Origin: Thermopolyspora flexuosa
Lineage (GTDB): Bacteria; Actinomycetota; Actinomycetes; Streptosporangiales; Streptosporangiaceae
Assembly: GCF_006716785.1 (NCBI RefSeq)
Contig: NZ_VFPQ01000001.1
Location: 620,001 to 684,000 of the forward strand
Reading direction: 5' to 3'
Length of the DNA: 64,000 bases
Position numbers and translations under genes: made by a program. Every line of letters begins with the position of its first letter. Within the stretch, counting starts at the first letter, position 1. Of the stretch, positions 28,940-38,061 are shown piece after piece. Under the pieces are notes generated by a model. It saw only the letters and a list, made by a program, of their open reading frames with translations, had not been told where the DNA came from and made no database searches.

Positions 28940-29833
28940 ATGTCGGAGCTTCGGTTTGATGGGAAGGTCGCCGTCGTCACCGGCGCCGGAAACGGGCTCG
29001 GCCGGTCGCACGCGCTCCTGCTCGCCGAGCGTGGCGCGAAGGTCGTCGTGAACGACCTCGGCGGCGCGCTCGACGGCACCGGCGCCTCCTCCGGCCCCGC
29101 TGCCGAGGTCGTAGAGACGATCAAGAAGAACGGCGGCGAGGCCGTCGCGAGCACCGACAACGTCGCCACCCCGGAGGGCGCCCAGGCGATCATCCAGACC
29201 GCCCTCGACGCGTTCGGCCGGGTGGACATCCTCGTCAACAACGCCGGCATCCTGCGCGACCGGTCGTTCGGCAAGATGACGGTCGAGGAGTTCGACGCCG
29301 TGCTCGCCGTGCACGTGCGCGGCTCGTTCCTCGTCACCCGCGCCGCCTTCCCGCACATGAAGGAGCAGGCGTACGGCCGGATCATCAACACCAGCTCGCC
29401 GGCCGGCCTGTTCGGCAACTTCGGCCAGACGAACTACTCCACGGCGAAGATGGGCCTGGTCGGCTTCACCAAGACCCTCGCGATCGAGGGCGCCCGCGCC
29501 AACATCAAGGTGAACGCGATCGCCCCGGTCGCGTGGACCCGGATGACCCAGTCGATCCTCCCGGCCGAGTTCGAGCAGAAGTTCTCCGTCGACCGGATCA
29601 GCCCGCTGGTGGCCTACCTCGCCCACGAGAGCTGCGAGACCACCGGCGAGGTGTTCTCCGTCGGCGGCGGCCGGGTGGCCCGCGTGTTCGTCGCCGAGGG
29701 CCCGGGCTGGCGCACCGACGAGATCAGCCCCGAGGCGATCCGCGACAACTGGGAGGCGATCATGGCCGAGCAGCCGTACCTCACCACCGAGCTCGGCAAG
29801 CAGGCCCAGGCGTCCATGGAGAAGATGCTCTGA
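28940..29833 (+). CDS. Short-chain dehydrogenase, HSD4-like (17-beta-hydroxysteroid / 3-hydroxyacyl-CoA type)
   Basis: The 297-residue NAD(P)-dependent SDR has the cofactor motif TGAGNGLGRSHA, the NNAG motif and the catalytic Ser-Tyr-Lys set (INTSSPAGLFGNFGQTNYSTAKMG). The extended C-terminus and the NDLGG and VEEFDAVLAVHVRGSF segments match the dehydrogenase domain of peroxisomal multifunctional enzyme 2 and bacterial steroid or fatty-acyl homologues such as Hsd4A. A role in side-chain beta-oxidation of sterols or branched lipids is plausible. A KstR-like near-match upstream fits that. The ATG at 28940 follows GAAAGG. A second palindrome, GAACCTTGTTC (28912-28922), lies in the leader. Confidence 0.85.
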   Translation: MSELRFDGKVAVVTGAGNGLGRSHALLLAERGAKVVVNDLGGALDGTGASSGPAAEVVETIKKNGGEAVASTDNVATPEGAQAIIQTALDAFGRVDILVNNAGILRDRSFGKMTVEEFDAVLAVHVRGSFLVTRAAFPHMKEQAYGRIINTSSPAGLFGNFGQTNYSTAKMGLVGFTKTLAIEGARANIKVNAIAPVAWTRMTQSILPAEFEQKFSVDRISPLVAYLAHESCETTGEVFSVGGGRVARVFVAEGPGWRTDEISPEAIRDNWEAIMAEQPYLTTELGKQAQASMEKML

Positions 29834-29968
29834 CGCATCCCGTGAGCCCCTGATCCCCAGGTTTCCGTGCGGCACCCGCGGCACTCACCGCGGGTGCCGT
29901 TCGCGTCTCCGGGCCCGGCCGTGCCGTAGCGCACCGCCCTCGGGTACGGCGCGGCCGGGCCGATCTTT

Positions 29969-30107
29969 GTTCGATCATCGGCGTAAGTCGCCGTGTCGCG
30001 GGGCATGGCCCGGCGCAAGTCGGTCGAATCGGACCAGGCTGCGCCGCCTCATGAGGGGACTTCGTTCGATGATCGGCAAAAATAGGTATTGATTCCGGCG
30101 AAAGTCG
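29969..30107 (+). promoter_or_regulatory. Repeated operator elements upstream of the ROK regulator
   Basis: Two kinds of direct repeat cluster here. GTTCGATNATCGGC occurs at 29969-29982 and 30064-30077. GGCGNAAGTCG occurs three times, at 29980-29990, 30012-30022 and 30097-30107. The last copy lies 17 bp before the ROK start codon. They are probable autoregulatory sites of the sugar operon. Confidence 0.55.
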
Positions 30108-30124
30108 GCTTTATGGTCTCGGGC

Positions 30125-31348
30125 ATGGCCACCCCGACGGGCGACGAGCGGGCCGTACCCGGCTCTCCTGCCGACGTGCTCACCCTCATCGGCGCGGGCA
30201 GCGCGACCACCCGCGCCGACCTGGCGCGCGTCACCGGGCTCGCCCGCTCCACCATCTCCCAGCGGGTGGACCAGCTCATCGAGAGCAGGCTGGTGAGCGA
30301 GACCGAGGACGGCGAGTCCACCGGCGGCCGCCCGCCGCGGCGGCTGCGGCTGCGCACCGCGGACAACGTCGTCGCCGGGGTGGACCTCGGCGCCACCCAC
30401 TGCCGGATCTCGCTGATGGACATCAGCGGGCGCACCCTCGCCACCCACGAGGACCCGCTGCTCATCGCCGAGGGCCCGGAGACCGTGCTCGCGCACGTGG
30501 ACCGGCGCATCCGCGGCCTGCTCACCGACGCGCGGCTCACCCCCGAGGCGCTCAAGGCGATCGGCATCGGCGTGCCCGGCCCGGTCGAGTTCGCCACCGG
30601 CCGCCCCAACAACCCGCCGATCATGCCCGGGTGGAACGCGTACCCGATCCCCGACTACTTCGCCGAGCGGTACAACGCGCTGGTCAAGGTCGACAACGAC
30701 GTGAACGTGATGGCGCTCGGCGAGCACCGCTCGGCGTTCCCGGACACCGACTACCTGCTGTTCGTCAAGGTCGGCACCGGCATCGGCTGCGGCATCATCG
30801 CCCAGGGCCGGCTGCACCGCGGCGCCCAGGGCAGCGCCGGCGACATCGGCCACATCCGGGTGAGCGGCCACGACGAGGCCGGGTGCCGGTGCGGCAACAG
30901 CGCGTGCCTTGAAGCCGTGGCGGGCGGCGGCGCGCTCGCCCGCAGGCTCACCGAGCTCGGCTTCCCCGCCGAGTCGGGCTCGGACGTGGTCGCCCTGGTC
31001 CAGGCGGGCAACACCCAGGCGCTGCGCCTCGTCCGCGAGGCCGGACGGCTCATCGGCGAGGTGCTGGCGAGCCTGGTCAACTTCTTCAACCCCGAGGTGA
31101 TCGTGATCGGCGGCGTGCTCGCCAAGGTGCACGACCACCTGCTCGCGGGCATCCGGGAGACCATCTACCGGCGCTCCCTGCCGCTCGCCACCCACCACCT
31201 CGCGATCGTCCCGACCCGGACCGGCGCGGACGCCGCCGCGACCGGCGCCGGAATCCTCGCCATCGAACACTTCCTCGCCCCGGACAACATCAACCGGATC
31301 GTCACCGAGACCGAGTCCTCCCGGACGCCCACCTCCACCGGAGGCTGA
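30125..31348 (+). CDS. ROK-family transcriptional regulator
   Basis: The 407-residue protein joins an N-terminal winged helix (TTRADLARVTGLARSTISQRVDQLIE) to a sugar-kinase-like ROK domain. That domain has the DLGATHCRISLMD phosphate loop, the GVPGPVEF motif, VKVDNDVNVMALGE and the zinc-binding CRCGNSACLEAVAGG. Proteins of this type repress sugar genes and release DNA when a sugar binds. It heads the sugar transport and catabolism operon and ends 20 bp before the ATPase gene. The ATG at 30125 follows the last of three repeated operator elements, implying autoregulation. Confidence 0.9.
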   Translation: MATPTGDERAVPGSPADVLTLIGAGSATTRADLARVTGLARSTISQRVDQLIESRLVSETEDGESTGGRPPRRLRLRTADNVVAGVDLGATHCRISLMDISGRTLATHEDPLLIAEGPETVLAHVDRRIRGLLTDARLTPEALKAIGIGVPGPVEFATGRPNNPPIMPGWNAYPIPDYFAERYNALVKVDNDVNVMALGEHRSAFPDTDYLLFVKVGTGIGCGIIAQGRLHRGAQGSAGDIGHIRVSGHDEAGCRCGNSACLEAVAGGGALARRLTELGFPAESGSDVVALVQAGNTQALRLVREAGRLIGEVLASLVNFFNPEVIVIGGVLAKVHDHLLAGIRETIYRRSLPLATHHLAIVPTRTGADAAATGAGILAIEHFLAPDNINRIVTETESSRTPTSTGG

Positions 31349-31368
31349 ACACCCCCCTGGAGGCGCCC

Positions 31369-32922
31369 ATGCCTTCACCCGCCCCTCTGCTGCGCATGCG
31401 GGGGATCGTCAAGCACTTCCCCGGCGTGCGCGCCCTCGACGGGGTCGACCTCGACGTGCACGCGGGGGAGGTGCACTGCCTGCTCGGCCAGAACGGCGCG
31501 GGCAAGTCCACCCTGATCAAGGTCCTCTCCGGCGCCCACCAGCCCGACGCGGGCGAGGTGCTCCTCGACGGCCGCCCGGTACGGCTCGCCAACCCGACGG
31601 CCGCGATGCGGGCCGGCATCGCCACCATCTACCAGGAGCTCGACCTGGTGGACGGGCTGAGCGTGGCGGAGAACATCTTCCTCGGCCACGAGCACGCCGC
31701 CCTCGGCTTCGTCCGCCGCCGCGAGGCGAACCGGGCCGCGGCCGGCCTGCTCGCCCGGCTCGGCCACCCCGAGATCCACCCGGCCACCGAGGTGGGCCGG
31801 CTCTCCCCGGCCCGCAAGCAGGTGGTGAGCATGGCGCGGGCGCTCTCCCACAACGCCCGGCTGATCATCATGGACGAGCCGTCCGCCGCGCTCGCCCACG
31901 ACGAGGTGGCGAACCTGTTCCGCGTCATCCGCGAGCTCACCGCCCAGAACGTCGCGGTCGTCTACATCTCCCACCGGCTGGAGGAGATCCGCGAGATCGG
32001 CGACCGGGTCACCGTGCTCAAGGACGGCCGCACGGTCGCGGTCGGCCTGCCCGCCCGGGAGACCCCGACCGCCGAGATCGTCTCGCTGATGACCGGCCGC
32101 GACGTCGAGTACGTCTTCCCGCCCCGGCCCGCCCCGGCCGACCGCCCCGAGGTGCTCCGCGTCGAGGGCCTCACCCTGCCGGGCAGGTTCACCGACATCT
32201 CGTTCACCGTCGGCGCGGGCGAGATCGTCGGCCTCGCCGGCCTGGTCGGCTCCGGCCGCTCGGAGATCATCGAGACGATCTACGGCGCCCGCCGCCCGAG
32301 CGCGGGCCGCGTGCTCCTCGACGGCAGACCGGTACGGCCCGGCAGCACCCGCCACGCCGTACGGCTCGGCATGGGCCTCGCCCCCGAGGAGCGCAAGGCG
32401 CAGGCCCTGCTGCTCGAGGAGCCGGTCGCCCGCAACATCACCCTCGCCGGGCTCTCCCGGTATGCCCGGTTCGGCTGGCTCGACCGGCGCGCCGAGCTCG
32501 CCGAGGCGAACCGGCTCGCCGAGGTGCTCGACATCCGGCCCCGGGACGTGCGCCGCCCGGTCAAGACGCTCTCCGGCGGCAACCAGCAGAAGGCGGTGCT
32601 CGCCCGCTGGCTCACCGAGCGCGGCGCCGCCGACGGCGCGGGCGGGCTGCGGCTGCTCCTGCTCGACGAGCCCACCCGCGGCGTGGACGTCGGCGCCCGC
32701 GCCGAGCTGTACGCGGTGATCCGCGACCTCGCCGACCGCGGCATCGGGGTGCTGCTGGTGTCCAGCGAGGTGCCCGAGGTGCTCGGCCTCGCCGACCGGG
32801 TCCTGGTGATCCGCGAGGGCCGCCTCGTGCACGAGGCCCCCGCGGCCGAGCTCGACGAGCACCGCGTCCTCGACCTGGTGATGGTCGCCCCGCACGGCAC
32901 GAAGGAGGGCTCCGGTGACTGA
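31369..32922 (+). CDS. Sugar ABC transporter ATP-binding protein (RbsA/MglA type)
   Basis: This 517-residue protein carries two fused ATPase domains. The first has Walker A GQNGAGKST and a noncanonical signature (LSPARKQVVSMARAL). The second has the degenerate Walker A GLVGSGRSE and the signature LSGGNQQKAVLARWL, the asymmetric pattern of monosaccharide importers. CTPGs of this class serve ribose, galactose, xylose or inositol. The gene lies 20 bp after the ROK regulator and overlaps the permease gene by 8 bp. GGAGG precedes the ATG at 31369. Confidence 0.93.
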   Translation: MPSPAPLLRMRGIVKHFPGVRALDGVDLDVHAGEVHCLLGQNGAGKSTLIKVLSGAHQPDAGEVLLDGRPVRLANPTAAMRAGIATIYQELDLVDGLSVAENIFLGHEHAALGFVRRREANRAAAGLLARLGHPEIHPATEVGRLSPARKQVVSMARALSHNARLIIMDEPSAALAHDEVANLFRVIRELTAQNVAVVYISHRLEEIREIGDRVTVLKDGRTVAVGLPARETPTAEIVSLMTGRDVEYVFPPRPAPADRPEVLRVEGLTLPGRFTDISFTVGAGEIVGLAGLVGSGRSEIIETIYGARRPSAGRVLLDGRPVRPGSTRHAVRLGMGLAPEERKAQALLLEEPVARNITLAGLSRYARFGWLDRRAELAEANRLAEVLDIRPRDVRRPVKTLSGGNQQKAVLARWLTERGAADGAGGLRLLLLDEPTRGVDVGARAELYAVIRDLADRGIGVLLVSSEVPEVLGLADRVLVIREGRLVHEAPAAELDEHRVLDLVMVAPHGTKEGSGD

Positions 32923-33922
32923 GACCAAGGCCCGCACCACCGCCCGAGCGCTGCCCGGCACCGCCCGGCTCCGCCTCGGACGGGTCGGCGAGACCCGGCA
33001 CCTCGGGCTGATCGTCGCGCTCGCGCTGCTCGCCGTGGTGGGGCTGATCACCCGCCCGGAGAACTTCGCCACCTCGGACAACCTGGTGAGCATCCTCGCC
33101 CTCGCGTCCACCATCGGCGTGATCACCGTCGGCATGACGTTCGTGATCATCGGTGGCGGCATCGACCTGTCGGTGGGCGCGGTGATGGCGCTCGCCTCGG
33201 TGTGGGCGACCACGCTCGCCACCCAGTCGTACGGGCCGTGGGTGATGGCGCTGTGCGCGATCCTCGTCGGCACCGGCGCGGGCCTGGTCAACGGCATCCT
33301 CATCGCGTACGGCCGGCTCGTGCCGTTCATCGCCACGCTCGCCATGCTGGTGGCGGCGCGCGGCCTCGCCCAGCGCATCTCCGACCGCAAGACCCAGCTC
33401 ATCCGGCCGGAGAACGACGCGATCGTGGAGCTGTCCACCACCCGGGTGCTCGGGCTGCCGCTGCTCGTCTACATCTTCGCCCTCGTCGTCGTGGCCGGCT
33501 GGATCGTGCTCAACCGCACCACGTTCGGCCGCCGCACCTTCGCGGTCGGCGGCAACCCGGAGGCGGCCCGGCTCGCCGGCATCGACGTGCGGCGGCACAC
33601 CATGCTGCTGTACGCGATCTCCGGCTTCTGCTGCGGCGTCGCCGCGATCCTCATCATGGCCCGGACCACCACCGGGTCGAGCACCCACGGTGACCTCTAC
33701 GAGCTCGACGCGATCGCCGCCGTGATCATCGGCGGCACCCTGCTCACCGGCGGCCGCGGCTCGATCGTCGGCTCGATCCTCGGCCTGCTGATCTTCACCG
33801 TCATCACCAACCTGTTCATCCTCAACGGCCTCAACACCAGCGACCAGCTCATCGCGAAGGGCCTGATCATCGTCGCCGCCGTGTTGCTCCAGCGGCGCGG
33901 CCTGGTCGGGCGACGCACCTAG
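32915..33922 (+). CDS. Sugar ABC transporter permease (RbsC type)
   Basis: The 335-residue membrane protein has 8-10 predicted helices. The conserved blocks MTFVIIGGGIDLSVGAVMAL, GLVNGILIAYGRLVPFIATL and AVGGNPEAARLAGIDV are diagnostic of the ribose/xylose permease family. It forms a dimer with the two-domain ATPase encoded upstream. The GTG at 32915 overlaps the end of the ATPase gene. No lesion is visible. Confidence 0.93.
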   Translation: MTETKARTTARALPGTARLRLGRVGETRHLGLIVALALLAVVGLITRPENFATSDNLVSILALASTIGVITVGMTFVIIGGGIDLSVGAVMALASVWATTLATQSYGPWVMALCAILVGTGAGLVNGILIAYGRLVPFIATLAMLVAARGLAQRISDRKTQLIRPENDAIVELSTTRVLGLPLLVYIFALVVVAGWIVLNRTTFGRRTFAVGGNPEAARLAGIDVRRHTMLLYAISGFCCGVAAILIMARTTTGSSTHGDLYELDAIAAVIIGGTLLTGGRGSIVGSILGLLIFTVITNLFILNGLNTSDQLIAKGLIIVAAVLLQRRGLVGRRT

Positions 33923-33955
33923 ACGCGATCACCCCCCAACCCAAGGAGAACCACC

Positions 33956-35026
33956 ATGTCTCGACAGGACGCTCGCCTCGCTCGCCGTGGCTTCCTGTTC
34001 GGCGGGGCCGTCGTCGGCGCCGGTGCCCTCGTCACCGCGTGCACGAGCAACGAGCCACCGGCCGCGCAGCAGAGCGCGGCCCCCTCCCAGGCCCCGGCCG
34101 CCGCCACCGACAACGACCGGCCGGGCCGCGAGGTGAAGATCGGCTTCTCCGCGCCCGCGGCCGACCACGGGTGGATCGCGGCGATCGCGAAGAACGCCGA
34201 GGAGGCGGCGAAGCGGTACTCCGACGTCACCTTCGTCCCGGTCGAGCCGACCAACGACATCAACCAGCAGATCTCCGCGGTCGAGTCGCTCATCCAGCAG
34301 AAGGTGGACGTGCTCGTGCTGCTGCCGAACGACGGCGAGCAGCTCAACCAGGTCGCCCGCCGGGCGATGGACGCGGGCATCCCGGTGGTGAACCTCGACC
34401 GGATCTTCCCCGACAAGCTCTCCTACCGGACCTGGATCGGGGGCGACAACTACGGCATGGGCGTCGCCGCCGGGCACTACATCGGCCGGAAGCTCAAGGA
34501 GAAGGGCGTCACCGACCCGGTGATCCTGGAGATCCAGGGCATCGCCACGCTGCCGCTCACCCAGGAACGCTCCAAGGGCTTCGAGGACGCGCTCCGCACG
34601 TACGGCTACCGCGTCACCGCCCGCCAGGACGCCCAGTTCACCGTGGAGTCCGGCACCGAGGTGGCGACCAACCTGCTGCAGGCGCACAAGAAGATCGACG
34701 CGATCTGGAACCACGACGACGACCAGGGCGTCGGCGTGCTCGCCGCGATCAAGGAGGCGGGCCGCAACGAGTTCTTCATGGTCGGCGGCGCCGGCTCGGC
34801 GAACGCGATGCGGGAGATCCAGTCCGGCACCAGCGTGCTGGAGTGCACCGTCACCTACAGCCCGACCATGGCCGGCTCGGCGGTGAAGCTCGCCCGGCTC
34901 ATCGCGCAGGGCAGGGGTATGAGCGACCTGGTGGAGCAGCAGGTGCCCCAGTCGATCACGCTCGCCTCGGAAACGATCACCAAGGACAACGTCGAGCAGT
35001 ACCTGCCGCTCGGCTTCGAATCCTAA
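33956..35026 (+). CDS. Sugar-binding lipoprotein of the ABC transporter (LacI-like periplasmic-binding fold)
   Basis: The 356-residue protein starts with a twin-arginine-like lipoprotein signal (LARRGFLFGGAVVGAGALVTAC) with the acylated Cys in VTAC near residue 27. A Ser/Pro/Ala linker follows, then a type-I periplasmic-binding domain (IGFSAPAADHGWIAAIAKNAEEAA, quoted in part, and WNHDDDQGVGVLAAIKEAG). The DHGW and NDD-like motifs resemble ribose and inositol binding proteins. It captures the sugar on the outside. Ligand is unknown; the downstream Gfo/Idh and isomerase genes favour an inositol-like or rare sugar. Confidence 0.9.
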   Translation: MSRQDARLARRGFLFGGAVVGAGALVTACTSNEPPAAQQSAAPSQAPAAATDNDRPGREVKIGFSAPAADHGWIAAIAKNAEEAAKRYSDVTFVPVEPTNDINQQISAVESLIQQKVDVLVLLPNDGEQLNQVARRAMDAGIPVVNLDRIFPDKLSYRTWIGGDNYGMGVAAGHYIGRKLKEKGVTDPVILEIQGIATLPLTQERSKGFEDALRTYGYRVTARQDAQFTVESGTEVATNLLQAHKKIDAIWNHDDDQGVGVLAAIKEAGRNEFFMVGGAGSANAMREIQSGTSVLECTVTYSPTMAGSAVKLARLIAQGRGMSDLVEQQVPQSITLASETITKDNVEQYLPLGFES

Positions 35027-35044
35027 AGTCAGGGGGCAACGCAC

Positions 35045-36268
35045 GTGACAAGCAACAGCGCCACCGGCGGTGGCCCGGGCGCGATCCCGGCGATCGGGGT
35101 CGGCATGGTCGGTTACGCGTTCATGGGCCGGGCGCACTCGCACGCCTGGCGGAACGTGACCGCGTTCTTCGACCCGCCGCTCCGGCCGGTGCTCGCCGCG
35201 CTCGCCGGCCGGTCGAAGGAACGCGCCGAGGCCGCCGCCGCGAGCCTGGGCTGGGCCGCCGTGGAGACCGACTGGCGTGACCTGGTCGCCCGCGACGACG
35301 TCCAGATCGTCGACATCTGCACGCCCGGCGACTCGCACGCCGAGATCGCCATCGCCGCGCTCGAGGCGGGCAAGCACGTGCTGTGCGAGAAGCCGCTCGC
35401 CAACACCGTGGCGGAGGCCGCGGCGATGGCGGAGGCGGCCGAGCGGGCGGCGGCGCGCGGGGTGCGCAGCATGGTCGCCTTCAACTACCGGCGGGTCCCG
35501 GCGATCGCGCTCGCCCGCAGGCTCGTCGCCGAGGGCCGCCTCGGCGAGCTGCGGCACGTGCGCGCCCAGTACCTGCAGGACTGGATCGTCGACCCGGAGT
35601 TCCCGCTGGTGTGGCGGCTGCAGAAGGACAAGGCGGGCTCCGGCGCGCTCGGCGACATCGGCGCGCACATCATCGACACCGCGCAGTACATCACCGGCCG
35701 GCTCATCACCGGCGTCTCCGCGATCACCGAGACGTTCGTGACCGAACGCCCGCTCGCCGAGGAGTCGGCCGGGCTGTCCGCCGCCGCGGGCACCGCCGCC
35801 AAGGGCCGGGTGACCGTGGACGACGCCGCGCTGTTCATCGGCCGCATGGAGGGCGGGGTGCTCGCCTCGTTCGAGGCCACCCGGTTCGCCACCGGCCGCA
35901 AGAACGGCCTGCGCATCGAGATCAACGGCTCGCTCGGCAGCCTCGCCTTCGACTTCGAGGCGATGAACGAGCTGTGGTTCTACGACAACACCCAACCCGG
36001 GGCCGAGGCCGGGTTCCGGCGCATCCTCGTCACCGAGCCCGACCATCCGTACGCGGGGGCCTGGTGGCCGCCGGGACACGGCCTCGGGTACGACCACACC
36101 TTCACCCACGAGGTGAAGGACTTCCTGGAGGCGATCGCCGCCGGGACCGACCCCGCGCCGTCGTTCGCCGACGGCCTGCGGGTGCAGAAGGTGCTCGCCG
36201 CCGTCGAGCGCAGCGCCGCCGACGGCAGCCGCTGGACCAGCGTCGAGGAGATCGAGGAGGACGCATGA
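35045..36268 (+). CDS. Gfo/Idh/MocA-family sugar oxidoreductase
   Basis: This NAD(P)-dependent oxidoreductase of 407 residues has the N-terminal Rossmann motif [18 protein letters not shown], the EKP motif in [12 protein letters not shown] and a C-terminal alpha/beta domain with [19 protein letters not shown], where the D...H pair is catalytic. Members oxidise sugars or inositols, often as the first catabolic step. The start is the GTG at 35045. Its end overlaps the following isomerase gene by 4 bp. It probably acts on the sugar imported by the ABC transporter. Confidence 0.9.
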   Translation: MTSNSATGGGPGAIPAIGVGMVGYAFMGRAHSHAWRNVTAFFDPPLRPVLAALAGRSKERAEAAAASLGWAAVETDWRDLVARDDVQIVDICTPGDSHAEIAIAALEAGKHVLCEKPLANTVAEAAAMAEAAERAAARGVRSMVAFNYRRVPAIALARRLVAEGRLGELRHVRAQYLQDWIVDPEFPLVWRLQKDKAGSGALGDIGAHIIDTAQYITGRLITGVSAITETFVTERPLAEESAGLSAAAGTAAKGRVTVDDAALFIGRMEGGVLASFEATRFATGRKNGLRIEINGSLGSLAFDFEAMNELWFYDNTQPGAEAGFRRILVTEPDHPYAGAWWPPGHGLGYDHTFTHEVKDFLEAIAAGTDPAPSFADGLRVQKVLAAVERSAADGSRWTSVEEIEEDA

Positions 36269-37275
36269 GCACCCGGCCCGTGACCCTGTTCACCGGACAG
36301 TGGGCGGACCTGCCGTTCGAGGAGGTGTGCCGGCTCGCCGCCGAGTGGGGCTATGACGGCCTCGAGATCGCCTGCTGGGGCGACCACTTCGAGGTGGACA
36401 AGGCCCTGGAGGACGACTCGTACGTCGCCCGCAAGCGCGAGGTCCTGGAGAAGTACAACCTCGGCGTCTGGACGATCTCCAACCACCTCGTCGGTCAGGC
36501 GGTCTGCGACCACCCGATCGACGAGCGGCACAAGGGCATCCTGCCCGCCCGGATCTGGGGCGACGGCGACCCGGAGGGGGTACGGCAGCGCGCCGCCGAG
36601 GAGATGAAGAACACCGCCCGCGCGGCGGCGAAGCTCGGCGTCAAGACCGTGGTCGGCTTCACCGGCTCGTCGATCTGGCACACCGTGGCGATGTTCCCGC
36701 CGGTGCCGCCCGCGATGATCGAGGCCGGGTACCGGGACTTCGCCGACCGGTGGCACCCGATCATCGACGTGTTCGACGAGGTAGGGGTGCGGTTCGCGCT
36801 CGAGGTGCACCCGAGCGAGATCGCCTACGACTACCACACCACGGTGCGCACGCTGGAGGCGATCGGCCGCCGCCCGGGGTTCGGGCTCAACTGGGACCCG
36901 TCGCACATGGTGTGGCAGCAGGTGGACCCGGTCGGGTTCATCCTCGACTTCGCCGACCGCATCTACCACGTGGACTGCAAGGACGCCAAGGTGCGGGTCG
37001 GTGACGGGCGGCGCGGCCGGCTCTCCTCCCACCTGCCGTGGGCGGACCCGCGCCGCGGCTGGGACTTCGTCTCCACCGGGCGCGGCGACGTGCCGTGGGA
37101 GGACTGCTTCCGGGCGCTCAACGCGATCGGGTACGACGGCCCGATCTCGATCGAGTGGGAGGACGCGGGCATGGACCGCCTGCAGGGCGCGCCCGAGGCG
37201 CTCGAGTACATCCGCCGCCTCAACGCGATCACCCCGCCCGCCGCGTCCTTCGACGCCGCCTTCGCCTCCGAGTGA
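36265..37275 (+). CDS. Sugar phosphate isomerase/epimerase (xylose-isomerase-like TIM barrel)
   Basis: The 336-residue protein is an AP-endonuclease-2-type TIM barrel. Metal ligands are suggested by [38 protein letters not shown] and [12 protein letters not shown]. The start region ([29 protein letters not shown]) is typical of sugar isomerases paired with Gfo/Idh enzymes. It likely interconverts the keto-sugar produced by the upstream oxidoreductase. The ATG at 36265 overlaps the previous stop codon. It is the last gene of the operon; 298 bp without a gene follow it, in which I see nothing of note. Confidence 0.88.
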   Translation: MSTRPVTLFTGQWADLPFEEVCRLAAEWGYDGLEIACWGDHFEVDKALEDDSYVARKREVLEKYNLGVWTISNHLVGQAVCDHPIDERHKGILPARIWGDGDPEGVRQRAAEEMKNTARAAAKLGVKTVVGFTGSSIWHTVAMFPPVPPAMIEAGYRDFADRWHPIIDVFDEVGVRFALEVHPSEIAYDYHTTVRTLEAIGRRPGFGLNWDPSHMVWQQVDPVGFILDFADRIYHVDCKDAKVRVGDGRRGRLSSHLPWADPRRGWDFVSTGRGDVPWEDCFRALNAIGYDGPISIEWEDAGMDRLQGAPEALEYIRRLNAITPPAASFDAAFASE

Positions 37276-37573
37276 CGCCCCGCCGCCACGGGCGCCGGTC
37301 GTCCGCCGCGAGGCGCGGCGCGCGGCCCCACCCGCCACGAACCCACCCGCCACCAGGCCCGTGCTCGCCGCCGACACACCCCCCTCCCCCGCCAACCCGG
37401 CACGGCGGCGAGCACCCTCGGCTCCACCGCCTCCGCCGAGGAGGCCACGCTCCTGTGGCGCCCTCCCCGGGAGGCGGTGCCAGGCCGGCCGGCGCAGGTC
37501 AGGGGCGGGGACCTGCGCCGGCCACCCCGCCCGCGGCCCGGTATGCGAGCGGGTGGTACGGCCGGCCGCGGGC

Positions 37574-38050
37574 TCAGCCGTCCGAGGATCGGCCGAGCAG
37601 GTGGGCGTTGGGCTCGCGGGCGCGGCCGGCGAGGTCGGCGATCTCGACGAGGGTGATCCCGGCGGCCGCCAGCCGGGCCGCGCCGGTGGCCTCGACGAAC
37701 ACCGACGGCTCCCGCCAGGCGTACACCACGCGGCGGATGCCCGCCGCGATGATCAGCTCGGCGCAGGTGCGCGGCCGGGACCTGCGCCGCCCGCACGGCT
37801 CGAGGCTGCTGTAGATCGTGGCCGTGGCGAGCCGCGGGTCGGCCGGGTCGAGCTTGGCGAGCGCGGCCTCCTCGGCGTGCACGTGCGGGTCGGTCTCCCG
37901 GGAGTACCCGCGGGCCAGCTCCTCGCCGTCGGCGGACACGATCACCGCGCCGACCGAGAACGCGGTCTGCGAGGGCGGGCAGAGCCGGGCGAGGTCGCAG
38001 GCGATCGCCAGCCAGTGGCGGTCCCGGTTCGGCTCGTCGTTGCCGGTCAT
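37574..38050 (-). CDS. Pyrimidine deaminase, RibD N-terminal type (stand-alone)
   Basis: The 158-residue protein is a zinc-dependent cytidine-deaminase-fold enzyme. The zinc and catalytic residues are in HVHAEEAAL and in LEPCGRRRSRPRTCAEL. The Cys spacing is close to that of the riboflavin deaminase half of RibD, one residue longer by my count. The start ATG at 38050 lies 11 bp after the reductase gene. Together the two genes would provide the deaminase and reductase activities that are usually fused in RibD. A function outside riboflavin, such as a pathway-specific copy, cannot be excluded. Confidence 0.8.
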   Translation of the reverse strand: MTGNDEPNRDRHWLAIACDLARLCPPSQTAFSVGAVIVSADGEELARGYSRETDPHVHAEEAALAKLDPADPRLATATIYSSLEPCGRRRSRPRTCAELIIAAGIRRVVYAWREPSVFVEATGAARLAAAGITLVEIADLAGRAREPNAHLLGRSSDG

Positions 38051-38061
38051 GGCGGGCCGCC

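Noticed and set aside
33929-36109. 726-codon minus-strand frame
   Set aside because: Antisense to the sugar-binding protein and Gfo/Idh genes; composition artefact.
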